Assembly (NCBI GenBank): GCA_913776675.1
Contig: CAJYRE010000105.1
Location: 1 to 5,826, forward strand
Length of the DNA: 5,826 bases
Source of the DNA: Rhizobiaceae bacterium
Lineage (GTDB): Bacteria; Pseudomonadota; Alphaproteobacteria; Rhizobiales; Rhizobiaceae
Direction: 5' to 3'
This document shows positions 1-5,265 of the stretch, piece by piece. The notes beneath the pieces were generated by a model. The model did no database searches. It saw only the letters and a list, made by a program, of their open reading frames with translations, and had not been told where the DNA came from. The position numbers and the translations under genes are program-made. How positions within the stretch are numbered: position 1 is the first letter of the stretch; each line of letters opens with the position of its first letter.

Positions 1-1333
1 TGCGGATGGTGGCAGGCGTATCGCCAAGCTCCATGGCCGCGGCATAGACAAACGGCTTGAAGGATGACCCCGGCTGGCGTTTGGCGGTCACAGCCCGGTT
101 GAACTGGCTGGAGGCAGAATCCCGCCCGCCCACAAGGGCGCGTATCGCACCATTGCCATCAATGGCCACCAGTGCACCCTGAGACACATTGTATTTCTTG
201 CCATCCCGATCCAGCGTGGTGGTAATCGCGGCCTGTGCTGCATCTTCCAGCTTCGGATCAATGGTGGTGGTCACCACAATGTCCTGCTTGACCTCGCCGA
301 TCAGCCCCTTCAACTGGCCTGCCACCATATCGGCCACATACTGGCCCGCGCCATCCGATTGCCGTTTGGCACGATCCGGGCTTTGTTTCATGGCGCGATT
401 TAAGTCATTATCGGTAATATAGCCCTGATCGCGCATGGCGGTCAGCACCACTTTGGCACGCTCTTCCGCTGGTTTTGGGTCATTGGTGGGCGACAGACGC
501 GACGGTGCCTGAACCAGACCCGCCAGCAGGGCCGCTTCACCCAGATTGATGTCGCGCGCCGATTTGTTGAAATAGCGCCGCGATGCCGCTTCAACACCGT
601 AAGCATTATCACCAAAATACACCCGGTTCAGATACATCGCCAGAATCTGGTCCTTGGTGTATTTCTGCTCCAGCCACACGGACAGGAGAACTTCCTGCAC
701 CTTACGCTCAAAGGTCTTTTTCGGTGACAAAAACAGGTTTCTGGCCAATTGCTGGGTAATGGTCGAGCCGCCCTGCGCCTTGTGACCCAGAAGAATATTG
801 GTGACAAAGGCGCGGCCAACGCCCACGAAATCCACGCCAAAATGGCTGTAGAAGCGCTTGTCCTCAATGGCCACGATGGCTTCCGGCATATAAGGCGACA
901 TTTCATCCAGCGCCAAAGCCTCGCCACCCGTTACACCCCGGTTGGCAATCAAGGTGCCATCCACGGCGACAATCTTGATATTCGGTGCGCGCGCGGGCAC
1001 CTGCCATGTACTGGCGCTTGGCATTTGCGAGGCGAAATAGATCACCATGCCGCCGACGCCGATGACGCCCCAGATACCCAGAACAACACACCAGTAAAAC
1101 AGCCGCGACATCAAACCGAAAAAGCCAACGCGACGGGTTTTTGAGCGTTTGCGCGCCTTTCTGGAAACAGGCTCATCATCTTGATCCGACGATTTGCCTC
1201 TGGCGCTGGACTTTGCCCGTCCTCCCAACACACGATCACTGCTATCGATGCGAATATCGTCATCGTTATCATCCTCGTCTGGCGCACCAAAAGAGGGCTC
1301 GATACGGTTTCGTGACTTCTTCATACCTGCCAT
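1..1333 (-). CDS. Class A penicillin-binding protein (PBP1 family), N-terminal 444 residues, cut by window edge
   Basis: This is a bifunctional peptidoglycan synthase: a glycosyltransferase (GT51) that polymerises lipid II, followed by a transpeptidase that cross-links peptides on the periplasmic side. Seen: a charged cytoplasmic tail (residues 1-78, acidic then basic), one membrane helix (about 79-101), then the GT51 motifs EDKRFYSHFGVD (catalytic Glu157), QGGSTITQQLARN (from Gln187), RKVQE (Glu214) and YFGDNAYGVEAA. The transpeptidase opens with a TTTID segment (355-359) and carries the SxxK motif at Ser423-Lys426 (GSSFKP). The 266-residue spacing between Glu157 and Ser423 is close to E. 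coli PBP1B and leaves no room for the extra docking domain of E. coli PBP1A. The KTG motif lies outside the window. The ATG at 1333 is the first in-frame start; a second ATG lies three codons later at 1324. Neither has a clear Shine-Dalgarno. Which paralogue this is cannot be settled here. Confidence 0.95.
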   Translation of the reverse strand, partial: MAGMKKSRNRIEPSFGAPDEDDNDDDIRIDSSDRVLGGRAKSSARGKSSDQDDEPVSRKARKRSKTRRVGFFGLMSRLFYWCVVLGIWGVIGVGGMVIYFASQMPSASTWQVPARAPNIKIVAVDGTLIANRGVTGGEALALDEMSPYMPEAIVAIEDKRFYSHFGVDFVGVGRAFVTNILLGHKAQGGSTITQQLARNLFLSPKKTFERKVQEVLLSVWLEQKYTKDQILAMYLNRVYFGDNAYGVEAASRRYFNKSARDINLGEAALLAGLVQAPSRLSPTNDPKPAEERAKVVLTAMRDQGYITDNDLNRAMKQSPDRAKRQSDGAGQYVADMVAGQLKGLIGEVKQDIVVTTTIDPKLEDAAQAAITTTLDRDGKKYNVSQGALVAIDGNGAIRALVGGRDSASSQFNRAVTAKRQPGSSFKPFVYAAAMELGDTPATIR

Positions 1334-1390
1334 TACGCGCTGGCCGCTTTCAAAAACGGCGGTGAGAACCGGTGTGCAAAACGTCTCCTT

Positions 1391-1420
1391 ATAATGTCTT
1401 GGACATGGAGGGAAGACCAA
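1391..1420 (-). promoter_or_regulatory. Weak candidate sigma70 promoter for the PBP gene
   Basis: Read on the minus strand, TTGGTC (1415-1420), an 18-base spacer and CATTAT (1391-1396) lie about 60 bases before the PBP start. The -35 matches the consensus at only three of six bases and the -10 at four of six, so this is tentative. Transcription would start near 1382-1385 and give a leader of roughly 50 nt. Confidence 0.3.
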
Positions 1421-1503
1421 GCTCCTGCTGCACGTCTTTTACGGCAACTCTGAGAGCGCAGACGATAAAAACAGACAAGATCACAGATTTTAGAGGTGGG
1501 GCA

Positions 1504-1541
1504 GAGAAAAGTGGAATCCGGTTTTCCCGAAGAGACAAACG
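1504..1541. repeat. Partial dispersed rhizobial repeat (half copy)
   Basis: The segment starting GAGAAAAGTGGAATCCGG and running into TTTTCCCG resembles 2901-2940 in this window, with GAGAAA, GTGG, CGGTTTTCC and a following G in register. From memory, sequences with AAAGTGG..CCGGTTTTC are scattered between genes in Brucella, Ochrobactrum and other Rhizobiales. Only the left module is present; the long terminal hairpin of the other copy is missing. It lies between the divergent PBP and DUF883-like genes. Confidence 0.45.
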
Positions 1542-1595
1542 CACGTCAGAAAATCCCGAAATTGTCTGGCTCAATCTGAACCTGACATTTTTCAG

Positions 1596-1620
1596 GGAAC
1601 CAAATGCAATTCTTGTCGTT
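1596..1620 (+). promoter_or_regulatory. Sigma-EcfG (general stress response) promoter
   Basis: GGAAC (1596-1600), exactly 16 bases, then CGTT (1617-1620). This is a full match to the alphaproteobacterial EcfG consensus GGAAC-N16/17-CGTT, the sigma factor released by the PhyR/NepR switch under stress. It points towards the gene starting at 1651, with transcription expected to begin about 20 bases before the ATG, just ahead of the ribosome binding site. No comparable pair was noticed elsewhere in the window. Confidence 0.75.
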
Positions 1621-1637
1621 GTTTATGCGAAACTAGC

Positions 1638-1644
1638 AAGGGAG
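1638..1644 (+). promoter_or_regulatory. Ribosome binding site deciding the start at 1651
   Basis: AAGGGAG lies six bases before the ATG at 1651. It separates the 107-residue protein from a 200-codon open frame that begins at 1372 and has no such site. Confidence 0.85.
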
Positions 1645-1650
1645 CATTCC

Positions 1651-1974
1651 ATGGCTGATAATACACGGATACAAGACGAAATGCGCGCGCTTCAGGATCA
1701 GATTGCGCAGTTGAAAGACAATCTGGCCGCTCAGGGCTATTCGGTTGCCGATCAGGTTCGTGACAGCGCATCCTCTGCCTTGAATGGGGCCGCCCGCAGG
1801 GTGGATGGCGCAACCCGCTATGCCCGCAATGAAGTGGCATCGGTTGCAGGCCTTGTGCGTGAACACCCAACGGCCACATCAACAGCGCTGGTTGCCACAG
1901 CCGTGATTGGCGGTCTAATCGGTTATCTGCTCGGCAATCAGTCCACGCAGGACACCCGCCGCCGCTGGTATTGA
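1651..1974 (+). CDS. DUF883/ElaB-YqjD-like tail-anchored stress protein
   Basis: A 107-residue protein with a heptad-rich, charged helix at the N-terminus (about 3-28, probably coiled coil), an Ala-rich amphipathic middle (about 31-70), a REHP turn (70-73), and a single C-terminal membrane segment (about 78-95, with GGLIGYLLG) followed by a short basic tail ending RRRWY. This is the layout of the DUF883/ElaB/YqjD family, whose E. coli members sit in the inner membrane, bind ribosomes and are made in stationary phase; ribosome binding has not been shown for this protein. The ATG at 1651 is chosen because AAGGGAG (1638-1644) precedes it by six bases and the stress promoter ends 30 bases upstream. 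The reading frame is open back to 1372, but that extension crosses the promoter and a repeat. A terminator follows. The family call is by architecture, so moderate. Confidence 0.85.
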   Translation: MADNTRIQDEMRALQDQIAQLKDNLAAQGYSVADQVRDSASSALNGAARRVDGATRYARNEVASVAGLVREHPTATSTALVATAVIGGLIGYLLGNQSTQDTRRRWY

Positions 1975-2042
1975 TAAAGACAAATCTTCATGACGGCGTA
2001 ATCTCCAGGACCGTTCATCGGTTAAAACCGTCAGCAAAGCAG

Positions 2043-2075
2043 AAAAGGGTAACGCAACATGCGTTGCCCTTTTTT
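2043..2075. terminator. Bidirectional terminator between convergent genes
   Basis: AAAAGGGTAACGCA and TGCGTTGCCCTTTT pair through 12 or more bases with one G-U pair around a three-base loop (ACA, 2057-2059). A run of six T (2070-2075) follows on the plus strand for the DUF883-like gene, and four T on the minus strand for the YbaK-family gene, whose stop codon at 2079-2081 is just four bases away. Confidence 0.85.
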
Positions 2076-2078
2076 GAT

Positions 2079-2543
2079 TTATGCGGATTGAAACACGTCA
2101 ATCCACTCCGCATTCGTCAAGTCCAGCATGCGCTGTGGCGCTATGCGAACGGCCGAATTGGCGGCCCCTGCTGCGGGCACCACAACATCGTATGCTTGCA
2201 GCGAGACATCGCAAAACACCGGCAAATGCGTCGCCACACCAAACGGGCAAACCCCACCCACCGGATGGCTGGTTAAGGCCACGACTTCTTCAGGCTCCAG
2301 CATGCGCGGCTTGCCGCCAAAACGCGCCTTGAACTTTTTATTGTCCAAGCGCTTCATGCCAGCGGCAACCACCAGCATGGTCACCTCCCCCACGCGCAGG
2401 CACAGGGTTTTGGCAATCTGATCCGGATCAACCCCATGGGCTTGCGCGGCCAGAGGCACGGTTGCCGAACTTTGCGCGGTTTCAATGACCTGAATATCCG
2501 GCGCGTGAGTGGCGAAAAAATCTTTGACGGATTGAAGACTCAT
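2079..2543 (-). CDS. YbaK/EbsC-family aminoacyl-tRNA deacylase
   Basis: A 154-residue single-domain protein of the YbaK / prolyl-tRNA editing family (PF04073). Such stand-alone editing enzymes hydrolyse mischarged tRNA (Cys- or Ala-tRNA(Pro) and similar) in the cytoplasm and so protect translation accuracy. Seen: QIAKTLCLRV with the conserved Lys45, LVVAAGMKRLDNKK (58-70) with the RLD turn, and the family signature HPVGGVCPFG (93-102), followed by CDVSL and NSAVRI segments. Length matches the family. The frame has ATGs at 2570, 2561 and 2543; 2543 (MSLQSVKDFF) is chosen because relatives I recall begin there, although no start has a good Shine-Dalgarno. The substrate cannot be told from sequence alone. 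The gene converges on the DUF883-like gene with a shared terminator. Confidence 0.88.
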   Translation of the reverse strand: MSLQSVKDFFATHAPDIQVIETAQSSATVPLAAQAHGVDPDQIAKTLCLRVGEVTMLVVAAGMKRLDNKKFKARFGGKPRMLEPEEVVALTSHPVGGVCPFGVATHLPVFCDVSLQAYDVVVPAAGAANSAVRIAPQRMLDLTNAEWIDVFQSA

Positions 2544-2590
2544 GCACCGATATGAAATCATCACGCTCATTTACGCAAGATGAGAAGAGC

Positions 2591-2610
2591 GGAAATATCT
2601 GGAAATATCC
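2591..2610. repeat. Short tandem repeat before the YbaK-family gene
   Basis: GGAAATATCT followed at once by GGAAATATCC: two 10-base units differing at the last base. It lies 21 bases outside the longest possible YbaK-family start, so it could touch that gene's promoter. No function is apparent. Confidence 0.5.
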
Positions 2611-2619
2611 AACCTCCCC

Positions 2620-2649
2620 TTGAAATGCCGGCAACGAACCCCATCTATA
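2620..2649 (+). promoter_or_regulatory. Candidate sigma70 promoter reading right into the non-coding region
   Basis: TTGAAA (2620-2625), 18 bases, TCTATA (2644-2649); start expected near 2656. The -35 block CCCTTGAAATGCC (2617-2629) is identical over 13 bases to the -35 block of the minus-strand sRNA promoter near 5232, and both are followed at similar spacing by TAGAAC. No protein gene lies downstream on this strand before the terminator at 2854. Confidence 0.5.
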
Positions 2650-2702
2650 GAACAGAACGCTGAAAAAACCGCATGTTAGATGATGATTGCCGACGAATTT
2701 TC

Positions 2703-2720
2703 TTTTGAGTTAACTCAAAA
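2703..2720. promoter_or_regulatory. 18-base perfect palindrome, possible FixK/FNR-type operator
   Basis: TTTTGAGTTAACTCAAAA is a perfect palindrome containing TTGA-N6-TCAA, the core recognised by FixK/FNR/NnrR-type regulators of rhizobia. The fifth base (G) is not the commonest choice. Its centre at 2711/2712 is 41.5 bases before a start at 2753, the usual class II activator position, with a poor -10 (TTTAGA, 2741-2746). It could instead bind another dimeric regulator. Confidence 0.4.
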
Positions 2721-2853
2721 TTAAGCATTCGGCGCGATAGTTTAGACATGAGGCAGATAAAACCAACGTTTTATCGTCAGCATCAAGCCTCGCGCCTCGT
2801 TGACCACGGATGTACTGGCAACGAAGAAGCTGGAAGCGGTTTGCGCGAGTGGG

Positions 2854-2886
2854 AAAGGTCGGGTTACACCCCGGCCTTTTTGCTTT
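2854..2886 (+). terminator. Plus-strand intrinsic terminator without an upstream gene
   Basis: AAAGGTCGGG (2854-2863) pairs with CCCGGCCTTT (2870-2879) through ten base pairs, one of them G-U, around a six-base loop. TTTTTGCTTTT follows (2877-2887). The minus strand has no T run after the same hairpin, so it works rightward only. Confidence 0.8.
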
Positions 2887-2992
2887 TAGAGCATTAACCT
2901 GAGAAAGGTGGGTAGCGGTTTTCCGTCCGGAAATGCGTGAAAACAAAGAGTGAGAGCGCTTCACTGTTTCCGTGAAACAGTGAAGCGCTCTA
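2887..2992. repeat. Dispersed rhizobial intergenic repeat with long terminal hairpin
   Basis: A 106-base element bounded by TAGAGC (2887-2892) and GCTCTA (2987-2992). It contains the module GAGAAAGGTGGGTAGCGG, a small hairpin TTTCCG-TC-CGGAAA (2920-2933), the linker AAAACAAAGAG, and a perfect 18-base-pair hairpin with a three-base loop (2953-2970 / 2974-2991). The layout matches repeats I remember as widespread between genes in Brucella, Ochrobactrum and other Rhizobiales. It sits directly after the candidate sRNA terminator and could protect 3' ends of transcripts from either side; that role is inference. Confidence 0.7.
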
Positions 2993-3021
2993 GGGAACTT
3001 CATCATAAAAAGCGTCGCTTG

Positions 3022-3051
3022 AAAACATCCGGCAGCCAAGCCACCGGATGT
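3022..3051 (-). terminator. Terminator of the M20 peptidase gene
   Basis: On the minus strand ACATCCGG (3051-3044) pairs perfectly with CCGGATGT (3032-3025) around an 11-base loop, followed by TTTTC. It starts 12 bases after the stop codon of the peptidase gene. Confidence 0.7.
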
Positions 3052-3062
3052 CCATAAACTGA

Positions 3063-4451
3063 TCACCCAGCCAGCGCGTCAATAATCCGAATCCACGAGC
3101 GGATTCCCTTATGGAATGAATTCAGCTCATATTTTTCGTTGGGTGAGTGAATGCGGTCATCCACCAGACCAAAGCCAACCAACAGGGAATCCATACCCAG
3201 AAAAGTCTGGAAATCCCCCACAATCGGAATCGAGCCACCCATGCCGATCACTTCGGCGGGCTTGGGCCATTCGTCGGACAAGGCGGATTTGGCCTTGGTG
3301 AGAAACGCCGAGTCATAGGGCAATTGAATAGCAGGCGATGCGCCATGCTCATGGAAGTCCACTGAGCAATCGGCGGGAATACGAGCGCGAACAAAGCTGC
3401 GGAAATTCTCGCGGATCTTGTCCGGGTTCTGATTGCCAACCAAACGGAAGGACACCTTGGCCGAGGCCTTGGAGGCAATCACGGTCTTGAAGCCTTCGCC
3501 GGTATAGCCGCCAATAATGCCGTTGACTTCTGCCGTGGGCCGCGCCCAGGTCAGCTCCAGCACGCTGCGGCCCTGCTCGCCTGCCGGAATCGACAGCCCC
3601 ACATCTTTCAGGAAAGTGTCCGCCGTGCGGCCGAGCTTATCCCAGGATGCCTTGATATTGGCAGGTGTTTCTTCCACACCCTCATAAAAACCATCAATGG
3701 TGATGCGGCCTGTTTCATCATGCAGATCAGCCAGCACTTTGGTGAGAATATGGATGGGGTTGGCGGCGGCACCACCAAACAGGCCAGAATGCAGATCACG
3801 ATCCGCTGCCGTCACCACAATTTCTTCACCCACCAGACCGCGCAGTGCTGCGGCAATGGCCGGCGTGTCCTTATCCCACATGCCGGTATCGCAAACCAAA
3901 GCGAAATCGCACTTCAACTCATCGGCATTGGCTTCCAGAAATGGCTTGAGCGATGGCGAGCCAGATTCTTCCTCACCCTCAAACAAGATGGTGACCTTGA
4001 TCGGCAGACCGCCATGCACCGCCTTATAGGCACGGCAGGCCTCCACAAAGGTCATCAACTGCCCCTTGTCATCAGCGGTGCCACGTCCGGTAATCACCTT
4101 GCGGCCCGGTGCAATTTCCTTGATGGCGGGCTGGAAGGGATCGTTTTCCCACAGCTCCAGCGGGTCCACCGGCTGCACATCGTAATGACCATAGAACAGC
4201 ACATGCGGCGCATTGGCCACGGCTGCATCATGATGCCCCACCACCATCGGATGGCCGGGGGTATTGCGCACAGACGCCGTAAACCCAAGACTGGAAAGTT
4301 CCTGCGCCAGCCATTCTGCCGCTTTGCGGCAATCGGCCTTATAGGCCGGATCGGTCGAGATGGATGGAATGCGCACGAGATCAAAAAGCCGCTCAAGGCT
4401 TTGGGGCAAGGCTTTATCAGCCTCGGCCAGAACGGGGGCGATGTCGGTCAT
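3063..4451 (-). CDS. M20 family metallopeptidase (dipeptidase type)
   Basis: A 462-residue cytoplasmic zinc hydrolase of the M20/M25/M40 family, in the dipeptidase-like branch, expected to cut dipeptides or related amide bonds; the substrate is not known. The two-metal site is complete: FYGHYDVQP (His89, with Asp91), GRGTADDKGQ (bridging Asp127), FEGEEESGS (general base Glu161, metal ligand Glu162), LVCDTG (Asp188) and DDRIHSPNEKYEL (His435). The lid/dimerisation domain begins near RDLHSGLFGG with its conserved His221. Length is normal. The ATG at 4451 is preferred because AGGA lies seven bases before it; a GTG five codons upstream (4466) is the alternative and would swallow that site. It follows the MarR gene on the same strand after a 76-base gap that contains a terminator, so read-through or its own unseen promoter must drive it. 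Confidence 0.95.
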   Translation of the reverse strand: MTDIAPVLAEADKALPQSLERLFDLVRIPSISTDPAYKADCRKAAEWLAQELSSLGFTASVRNTPGHPMVVGHHDAAVANAPHVLFYGHYDVQPVDPLELWENDPFQPAIKEIAPGRKVITGRGTADDKGQLMTFVEACRAYKAVHGGLPIKVTILFEGEEESGSPSLKPFLEANADELKCDFALVCDTGMWDKDTPAIAAALRGLVGEEIVVTAADRDLHSGLFGGAAANPIHILTKVLADLHDETGRITIDGFYEGVEETPANIKASWDKLGRTADTFLKDVGLSIPAGEQGRSVLELTWARPTAEVNGIIGGYTGEGFKTVIASKASAKVSFRLVGNQNPDKIRENFRSFVRARIPADCSVDFHEHGASPAIQLPYDSAFLTKAKSALSDEWPKPAEVIGMGGSIPIVGDFQTFLGMDSLLVGFGLVDDRIHSPNEKYELNSFHKGIRSWIRIIDALAG

Positions 4452-4521
4452 GGAAATATCCTGCACTGTTCAAGGTGCCCTTTGATAAACCACTCAGGCC
4501 CCGGTTTCGAGTGCGCAAAAC

Positions 4522-4550
4522 AAAAAATCACGATCCGGGCGTTGCCGGAT
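4522..4550 (-). terminator. Terminator overlapping the end of the MarR gene
   Basis: On the minus strand ATCCGG (4550-4545) pairs with CCGGAT (4538-4533) around a six-base loop inside the last codons of the MarR gene. The stop codon TGA (4530-4528) comes next and six T follow at once (4527-4522). The five-base gap between stem and T run makes it weaker than usual, so it may only partly stop transcription into the peptidase gene. Confidence 0.5.
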
Positions 4551-4980
4551 TTTGCGCCCGAGCGTTTTCCAGCACACGACGGATGAACTCCAGCAACAGC
4601 TCTTTTTCAAACCGCTTGAAGCCTTGCAACAGCGCATCATCGGCATCACAAACAGCAGAAATGGCTGCATCCCGTAGCTCTTTGCCCTTCGGCGTCAAGA
4701 ACACAAGCTGGGCGCGACGGTCATTGGGGTGGGGCCTTCGCTCAATCAAACCATCGCGCTCCATGCGGGAGAGCGTATTGGCCATGGTGGCCTGCTCCAC
4801 ATCCACCCGCTCCAGCAATTGCTTCTGCGTCAGGCCGTCTTCTTCCCACAGTTCAACGAGAATGGGAAATTGCCCCGCCGAAAAGCCAAGACCCGATGCC
4901 CGAGCCTGCAAAGCCCTGGCAAATTCCTTGGCGAGTTGGCTCACCAAATGGCTTGGCGATTGCTTGCGATGAAACCCCAT
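4528..4980 (-). CDS. MarR-family winged-helix transcriptional regulator
   Basis: A 150-residue DNA-binding protein. The N-terminal dimerisation helix (about 8-28) is followed by the winged helix-turn-helix: LTQKQLLERVDVEQATMANT spans the turn, with a recognition helix at about 62-76, then the wing RRPHPNDRRAQLVFLTPKGK with the hallmark Asp87-Arg88-Arg89. The C-terminal helices complete the dimer interface. MarR proteins usually repress genes close to their own and release DNA on binding small phenolic or oxidant ligands; here the ligand and targets are unknown. One cysteine (111) is present. The ATG at 4980 has no Shine-Dalgarno and no other in-frame start directly upstream, which fits a leaderless mRNA (see promoter at 4988-5015). 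The M20 peptidase gene lies downstream on the same strand. Confidence 0.93.
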   Translation of the reverse strand: MGFHRKQSPSHLVSQLAKEFARALQARASGLGFSAGQFPILVELWEEDGLTQKQLLERVDVEQATMANTLSRMERDGLIERRPHPNDRRAQLVFLTPKGKELRDAAISAVCDADDALLQGFKRFEKELLLEFIRRVLENARAQNPATPGS

Positions 4981-4987
4981 AAAGGGA

Positions 4988-5015
4988 TGATAGGATGGAT
5001 TGCGGCGCGAAGCAA
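4988..5015 (-). promoter_or_regulatory. Candidate MarR gene promoter giving a leaderless mRNA
   Basis: On the minus strand TTGCTT (5015-5010), 16 bases, CTATCA (4993-4988). Seven bases separate the -10 from the ATG at 4980, so transcription would begin at or next to the start codon. An imperfect inverted repeat, GCAACGAAAGCTTTTGC (5012-5028), overlaps the -35 region and could be the regulator's own operator; this is weak. Confidence 0.4.
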
Positions 5016-5045
5016 CGAAAGCTTTTGCGCAAGGGCTTAGAGTTG

Positions 5046-5082
5046 AAAAAGTCGCTGTAGCATGGGGGATACCACAGCGACT
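5046..5082 (-). terminator. Terminator hairpin of the minus-strand sRNA
   Basis: On the minus strand AGTCGCTGT (5082-5074) pairs perfectly with ACAGCGACT (5058-5050) around a 15-base loop containing CCCCC, and TTTTT follows. The hairpin is also the third C-loop of the sRNA. Confidence 0.85.
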
Positions 5083-5197
5083 CTTTCAAAGAAAAGAACA
5101 AAGGCCCGGAGAGGGGGGATAAGACCTTTGTTCCGAAGCCTGAAGCGGCGGGGGACGAGCCGTATTTCAGACTGCGACGCTCATAATGTGCGCCGGT
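5046..5197 (-). ncRNA. Trans-acting sRNA with three C-rich loops, probably the alpha-r7 (Smr7C) family
   Basis: A minus-strand RNA of about 150 nt. Hairpin 1 (5172-5138) has a GUCUGAA/UUCAGGC outer stem, an internal loop, a CGGC/GCCG inner stem and the loop UCGUCCCCC. Hairpin 2 (5134-5096 region) has a GAACAAAGG/CCUUUGUUC stem and a 20-base loop containing CCCCCC. Hairpin 3 is the terminator, with CCCCC in its loop. Exposed C runs suit pairing with G-rich ribosome binding sites, the usual way such rhizobial sRNAs, often with Hfq, silence mRNAs. From memory, Sinorhizobium meliloti Smr7C is of similar size, has three hairpins and lies next to polA; the same neighbour here supports the call, though I could not compare sequences. 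Start is set from the promoter at 5204-5232. Confidence 0.75.
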
Positions 5198-5203
5198 GAG
5201 TTC

Positions 5204-5232
5204 TAAATGCTCCCGGAATTGTGGCATTTCAA
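5204..5232 (-). promoter_or_regulatory. sRNA promoter
   Basis: On the minus strand TTGAAA (5232-5227), a 17-base spacer, CATTTA (5209-5204), starting near 5197. The -35 is good, the -10 only fair. The 13 bases CCCTTGAAATGCC around the -35 recur at 2617-2629. Confidence 0.5.
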
Positions 5233-5265
5233 GGGTAGTTATGATTACAAAGCAGTAAGCTTTTC

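Larger units (their letters stand above)
2656..2886 (+). ncRNA. Candidate small RNA, unrecognised family
   Basis: Inferred from a plus-strand promoter (2620-2649) and a good intrinsic terminator (2854-2886) with no convincing protein gene between them. Internal structure includes a perfect 8-base-pair hairpin, GATAAAAC-CAAC-GTTTTATC (2756-2775), and the terminator hairpin. A shorter form of about 130 nt starting near 2753 is possible if the FixK/FNR-like palindrome at 2703-2720 acts as an activator site. It shows none of the marks of RNase P RNA, tmRNA or SRP RNA. A 49-codon frame (ATG 2748, stop 2895-2897) crosses it but lacks a ribosome binding site and runs through the terminator, so I do not call it coding. 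Boundaries are approximate. Confidence 0.4.

Noticed and set aside
1389..1574. A 61-codon minus-strand frame ending just before the PBP
   Set aside because: Part of it is the dispersed repeat and the rest has no recognisable features. Its stop overlapping AAGGAG is probably chance.
1372..1650. An N-terminal extension of the DUF883-like protein back to 1372
   Set aside because: It would include the EcfG promoter, the ribosome binding site and a repeat. The start at 1651 explains the family length.
2748..2897. A 49-codon plus-strand frame in the candidate sRNA
   Set aside because: It has no ribosome binding site, runs through the terminator into the repeat, and has no recognisable sequence. 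A dual-function RNA is not excluded.
2994..3022. A second GGAAC as a possible EcfG promoter
   Set aside because: GGAAC at 2994-2998 has no CGTT at 16 or 17 bases and points into the 3' end of a gene on the other strand.
2710..3066. A 118-codon minus-strand frame across the non-coding region
   Set aside because: It covers the repeat, two terminators and the palindrome, and lacks a ribosome binding site or a family match.
3720..4586. A 288-codon plus-strand frame opposite the M20 peptidase
   Set aside because: It is antisense to a gene with all catalytic motifs intact. Its His- and Arg-rich composition is typical of a shadow frame in GC-rich DNA.
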